From Alteribacter populi (lineage in GTDB: Bacteria; Bacillota; Bacilli; Bacillales; Salisediminibacteriaceae), in NCBI RefSeq assembly GCF_002352765.1, contig NZ_KZ293963.1:394368-458367 (forward strand): DNA of 64,000 nt. The letters run 5' to 3'. The notes below the pieces were generated by a model. That model saw nothing but the letters and a program-made list of their open reading frames with translations, was not told where the DNA came from and searched no databases. The number at the start of each line of letters is the position of its first letter. Position 1 is the first letter of the stretch. The translations under genes and the position numbers were made by a program. Positions 60,871 to 64,000 of this stretch are shown one piece after another.

Positions 60871-62353
60871 ATTTAAAAGGCAGCATCCAATTTCGATTTT
60901 TGTATCCTTTTTTAGTAATTTGCGTCAAATGATTATTACTCTCATTGTCTTGTTCTTCTTTGGTACATCTCAAACAGCAAACCCGTGGTTTTATGGAATC
61001 GCTTTTTCGGCTCTCCTTCTTTTCTCATTTGTGTCTGGATTTATCCACTGGCTTACGTTTCGTTATCAGTTGGATGACCAGGAATTACATATTAAACATG
61101 GGCTGATATTTCGAAAGAAGCGGTACATCCATCAAGATCGTGTACAAAGTATCGACTTAAATGCAAAGCTAATCCAACGATTATTTAATCTTGTAGAAGT
61201 GAAAATTGAAACGGCTGGAGGCGGAGAGGAACCTGAGTTTAGAATCGTTGCTTTAAATAAAGAGGAAGCCGGGCAAATCCGCTACGAACTTCTTCATCGA
61301 AAAGCGCACTTTGGAGAAAACGAGGAACAGTTGAGTCCCCCCGGAGACTCCGCTTCCTGGTCGATACAAGAAGACGAGGACAAAGTGAAAGACGAGGTAG
61401 ACTATCGATGGGGTTTGTCAACAAAGCGTCTTGTTATTGCCGCCATCACTTCAAGTGGGATCGGAGTGGCTGCCACGTTTGTAGCCGCGATTTTTTCTCA
61501 AATACAACAATTTGTACCTGAAAGCTGGTATGAAACTGCAGCCGGTTTTGTGCTTCAATCTTCACTCATATTACTCATATCGTTTGTAGTACTCGTTTTG
61601 CTAATTGGATGGCTGATCCGAATCATCAGTACAATTCTTAAGTATGGACAATTTAAAATCGAGAAGACCGGCAGCGATGTGGTGATTTCTAGGGGCGTAT
61701 TGGAGCAACGGCAATTGACAATTAATACACAGCGAATAACAGCTATTCGTCTCGTTCAAAATATGCTTCGTCAGCCATTTGGATATGCTTCCGTTTATGT
61801 GGAAACTGCAGGAGGCGGGACGAAGGCTGAAGACCTTTCAACTATTTTGATCCCCCTATGTAAGGAATCTGAGGTCCGTGCTCATTTACAAGAAATAGCA
61901 CCAGATTTTGCTTTTGAACGACCACTTACGAGATTACCGAAAAAAAGCATGAAGAGATACATGGTCAGATTGACAGTTCCAGTTCTTCTTGCGGCAGCTG
62001 TTGCTACTTACTTTGTTGATTACGGTGCATATAGCCTTATCGTAATAGGGTTTGCTCTAGGTCTTGGGTATTGGCAATATAAAGACGCCGGAATTGGTGT
62101 GAATGATCACTTCTTATGGATGCGGACGCGGAAAGTTGTGCGAACGACCGTGATTGTACCGAGAAAACGAATTCAATCTGTGGAAATTACAAGTAATCCA
62201 TTACAGCGAATGGATGAATTAACGACGATCGAGGTTTCGATTTTAACAAGCATACTAGGAAAAACATTTTCACTGAAACATCTATCTGAAAATCAAGCCA
62301 TGAAGTATTTTCAATGGTACTCATATGAAAAAGAGAAGCAGATACGTTCGTAG
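60863..62353 (+). CDS. ydbT: YdbT-like membrane protein with repeated bacterial PH domains
   Basis: 496 residues. Three bPH2-type modules alternate with pairs of membrane helices: DDQELHIKHGLIFRKKRYIH / DRVQSIDLNAKLIQRLFNL; GSDVVISRGVLEQRQLTIN / RITAIRLVQNMLRQPFGY; and VIVPRKRIQSVEITSNPLQR. Each module ends in the V.VETAGGG-like strand. It is the partner of ydbS. A convergent perfect terminator follows. Confidence 0.88.
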   Translation: MNEFKRQHPISIFVSFFSNLRQMIITLIVLFFFGTSQTANPWFYGIAFSALLLFSFVSGFIHWLTFRYQLDDQELHIKHGLIFRKKRYIHQDRVQSIDLNAKLIQRLFNLVEVKIETAGGGEEPEFRIVALNKEEAGQIRYELLHRKAHFGENEEQLSPPGDSASWSIQEDEDKVKDEVDYRWGLSTKRLVIAAITSSGIGVAATFVAAIFSQIQQFVPESWYETAAGFVLQSSLILLISFVVLVLLIGWLIRIISTILKYGQFKIEKTGSDVVISRGVLEQRQLTINTQRITAIRLVQNMLRQPFGYASVYVETAGGGTKAEDLSTILIPLCKESEVRAHLQEIAPDFAFERPLTRLPKKSMKRYMVRLTVPVLLAAAVATYFVDYGAYSLIVIGFALGLGYWQYKDAGIGVNDHFLWMRTRKVVRTTVIVPRKRIQSVEITSNPLQRMDELTTIEVSILTSILGKTFSLKHLSENQAMKYFQWYSYEKEKQIRS

Positions 62354-62361
62354 GTGCAGAT

Positions 62362-62404
62362 AAAAAAGCGTTGGTCAGCTATGCAAGCTGACCAACGCTT
62401 TTTT
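62362..62404. terminator. bidirectional terminator after ydbT
   Basis: A perfect 19-bp stem (62362-62380 with 62386-62404), loop ATGCA, with six A/T at each end. It serves both convergent genes. Confidence 0.95.
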
Positions 62405-62413
62405 CCTTACGCA

Positions 62414-63379
62414 TTAATCTTTTGAAAATTGAGTGGCGTAGGTTGTGATTAACCTTTCACCTGTATCTGCTGTGAACTCAAATCGATCGTAGGTAATATC
62501 GTGATCACCTTCTTGTATCTCACGCTCATAATGATGCTGGACCGAAAACTGTTGGTTATCAGTAGCGTAAGAGAGGAAGTTCACCCCATCAAATGCATAC
62601 TTCTCAACCGAGCTGAGAAGCTGAATTAAAAGTGTGTTATGGCAATAAACATTATGCTCATGAAAAATACCTAATTGCTGTAAGCCTCTCTCTAGTGCTT
62701 GAAGTGCAGGCCCTTCTAGTTCATTTAATAAAATACGATATGGATCAAACTGAGATTTGTTTAATCTTAACCGGTCCCCATGCTGCAGTTCAAATTGATT
62801 TCCATCTTCAAGTTCGAACGTTGCCTCATTGACGACGTGAGCCTTTTCCCAATGATCTTTAATTTTGATTTCAAATTCAAAAGGACATCCATCAAGTGAC
62901 AAAGCTTCCTGTTTTTCCTCATCGTAAACATAAAAACGGCGATTCTTTTTTACAAGTGAATAATAGACAAAAATGTCTTCGTTGAGCAGGTGTACTGCTT
63001 TACGCCGTTTTAACTCTTGTTGAATCATTGTTAACGTTGACTCTGCTTCTTCTTTTTGAGCATTAATTTCATTCCATTTGTTTTTGAGAGCGAAATCAAT
63101 GGATTCTTTATAACTAAATGTGAAATCCTGATTAAATAAGTCTATTTTATTTCCGGAACAAAACACTTTTTCATTTTCAGAATAGAGGGGAGAAGATAAT
63201 TGATTTGAATCAAGATCAATCTCCGGAAAACTGTATAAACCTAGGATCCGGAGCGTACCCACCCATATCTTTCGCGGTTCTGTTTGGATATCTTCCAACA
63301 GTCCGATATATTGACCATTTTTACCTTCATTTAAAATCACTTTTTTCCCTACATATGATTTTGCTAATTGCCGATCCAT
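62414..63379 (-). CDS. conserved hypothetical protein, possibly DUF2777 type
   Basis: 321 residues, soluble. The N-terminus MDRQLAKSYVGKKVILNEGK and IGLLEDIQTEPRKIWVG look like a small beta-barrel. A central coiled coil (LTMIQQELKRRKAVHLLNED) and charged beta-rich segments follow. A longer frame starts at GTG 63391 inside the ribosome site GTGGGGA; the ATG at 63379 is chosen. I recall similar Bacillus proteins under DUF2777, but this is from memory of pattern only. Function unknown. Confidence 0.6.
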   Translation of the reverse strand: MDRQLAKSYVGKKVILNEGKNGQYIGLLEDIQTEPRKIWVGTLRILGLYSFPEIDLDSNQLSSPLYSENEKVFCSGNKIDLFNQDFTFSYKESIDFALKNKWNEINAQKEEAESTLTMIQQELKRRKAVHLLNEDIFVYYSLVKKNRRFYVYDEEKQEALSLDGCPFEFEIKIKDHWEKAHVVNEATFELEDGNQFELQHGDRLRLNKSQFDPYRILLNELEGPALQALERGLQQLGIFHEHNVYCHNTLLIQLLSSVEKYAFDGVNFLSYATDNQQFSVQHHYEREIQEGDHDITYDRFEFTADTGERLITTYATQFSKD

Positions 63380-63519
63380 AGCTATCCCCACTTTGAAGAG
63401 TATATTTCCATTTCATTAGATGGAGCCTATCTTCTTCTATAGTAACAGAATATGTTATTTAAATCGATGATCGTGAATTCCTTTTATTATTACCTATGAT
63501 TTAAAAAATGAGTGAACGT

Positions 63520-63999
63520 TTAAGTGTTACCTATGTTCGTTTTTCTTAAATATTCCAAAATCCCCATTGAACCTACGAAAAGATCCAATTCAAGAGATGT
63601 GTATGCTTCACCTTGAACATCGACACCCATTCTTTTCAATTCTAGAATTACACATTTTAACAAGTTGTCTTTTAATTGATAAACATCTTTTTCCGCTTTG
63701 ATGGTTCTTCTCCCTTCCTCTAAAAAAATAGGGAGCCAATATTCCAGTTGATCATAAACGGCTTGGGTAGCTGCTGTTACTCCAAAGTGGCCAAAACAAA
63801 GGTAGTTAGGGTCTAATTCCCGTACAAGGTTCATAGATTTTAGCATCTTGTCAGGGTCAAATTGATTAGGCGATGTAGAGGGTAAAAAGAAAGAAACACC
63901 AGCTTCTTCAAAGTGAGGATATTTTACTCCTAGTGTATCGCCACAATAAAACGTATTCGTTTTATGATCAAAAATACCAATGTGGTGGTTAGCGTGACC
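63520..63999 (-). CDS. MBL-fold metallohydrolase, C-terminal part
   Basis: The reverse-strand frame runs off the right edge, so the N-terminus with the HxHxDH motif is outside the window. The visible ~160 residues contain GHANHHIGIFD and FYCGDTLGV, the second half of the metal site, then YLCFGHFGV with a further histidine. A helical C-terminal extension follows (AVYDQLEYWLPIFLEEG ...). The pattern is that of glyoxalase II-like beta-lactamase-fold hydrolases. Substrate unknown. Confidence 0.85.
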   Translation of the reverse strand, partial: GHANHHIGIFDHKTNTFYCGDTLGVKYPHFEEAGVSFFLPSTSPNQFDPDKMLKSMNLVRELDPNYLCFGHFGVTAATQAVYDQLEYWLPIFLEEGRRTIKAEKDVYQLKDNLLKCVILELKRMGVDVQGEAYTSLELDLFVGSMGILEYLRKTNIGNT

Positions 64000-64000
64000 G

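Noticed and set aside
1..64000. CRISPR array, tRNA, rRNA, prophage or transposase genes
   Set aside because: No regularly spaced direct repeats, cloverleaf sequences or recombinase/transposase motifs were seen on reading both strands.

Overview
The window is chromosomal DNA from a low-GC Gram-positive spore former of the Bacillaceae. Gene order follows the Bacillus subtilis block hepT-ndk-cheR-aroF-aroB-aroH-trpEDCFBA-hisC-tyrA-aroE-ypiABF-qcrABC-ypjABCD-dapB-mgsA-bshB1-bshA-cca-birA-panBCD-dinG-ypmAB-aspB-asnS-dnaD-nth-ypoC-ponA-recU-yppC. A strongly acidic extracytoplasmic tail on the class A penicillin-binding protein, and several lineage-specific genes, suggest a salt- or alkali-tolerant relative rather than B. 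subtilis itself; this is inference. No tRNA, rRNA, CRISPR array, prophage or transposase gene was seen.

Layout. (1) 1-5028: the end of hepT (menaquinone side chain), ndk, cheR, and the shikimate/chorismate genes aroC, aroB and aroH. (2) 5029-11349: the tryptophan operon. It starts with its own promoter and a leader carrying a textbook TRAP-type array of (G/U)AG triplets about every 5 nt, followed by an attenuator. TrpF and TrpB are fused into one 612-residue protein. (3) 11378-15158: an inverted-repeat element, then hisC, tyrA and aroA, completing the aromatic supraoperon. (4) 15301-20055: a degenerate amidohydrolase-like gene, ypiA (TPR), an unknown wHTH-like gene, ypiB and ypiF. (5) 20261-22405: the bc menaquinol:cytochrome c reductase qcrABC. 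(6) 22562-22895: a 334-bp composite intergenic repeat with 15-nt inverted ends. (7) 23059-32225: ypjA, ypjB, a membrane zinc peptidase, a YitT-family gene, mazG-like, dapB, mgsA, the bacillithiol genes bshB1 and bshA, cca and birA. (8) 32270-34743: panB, panC and panD behind a long leader that can be folded as an attenuator. (9) 34809-41466: a TPR gene, dinG, a secreted metallo-beta-lactamase-fold protein that has lost its metal site, an MTA/SAH-type deaminase, and a small reverse-strand ORF. (10) 41610-47059: ypmA, ypmB, aspB, asnS, dnaD, nth and ypoC. (11) 47144-54350: ponA and recU on the reverse strand, then yppC, a racA-like gene, yppE, a lipoprotein gene and a yvgT-like gene. (12) 54503-64000: an accessory-looking stretch with ytzC, a 27-residue YjcZ-type peptide, an isochorismatase-family hydrolase, a YeeE/TsuA transporter, a decayed cyclase/kynurenine-formamidase pseudogene, two thioredoxin-fold genes, a CvfC/YpgR-like gene, a sigma region 1.1-like miniprotein ahead of the ydbS/ydbT pair, and two reverse-strand genes at the edge.

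Together the first 15 kb form a chorismate-to-Trp/Tyr/Phe pathway under tryptophan-responsive attenuation. The middle serves respiration, lysine/peptidoglycan precursors, low-molecular-weight thiol and CoA precursor synthesis. Compact intergenic repeats with inverted ends recur between operons: two 96-bp copies about 90% identical, plus related ends elsewhere. In two places the terminator hairpin of one gene contains the Shine-Dalgarno sequence of the next.
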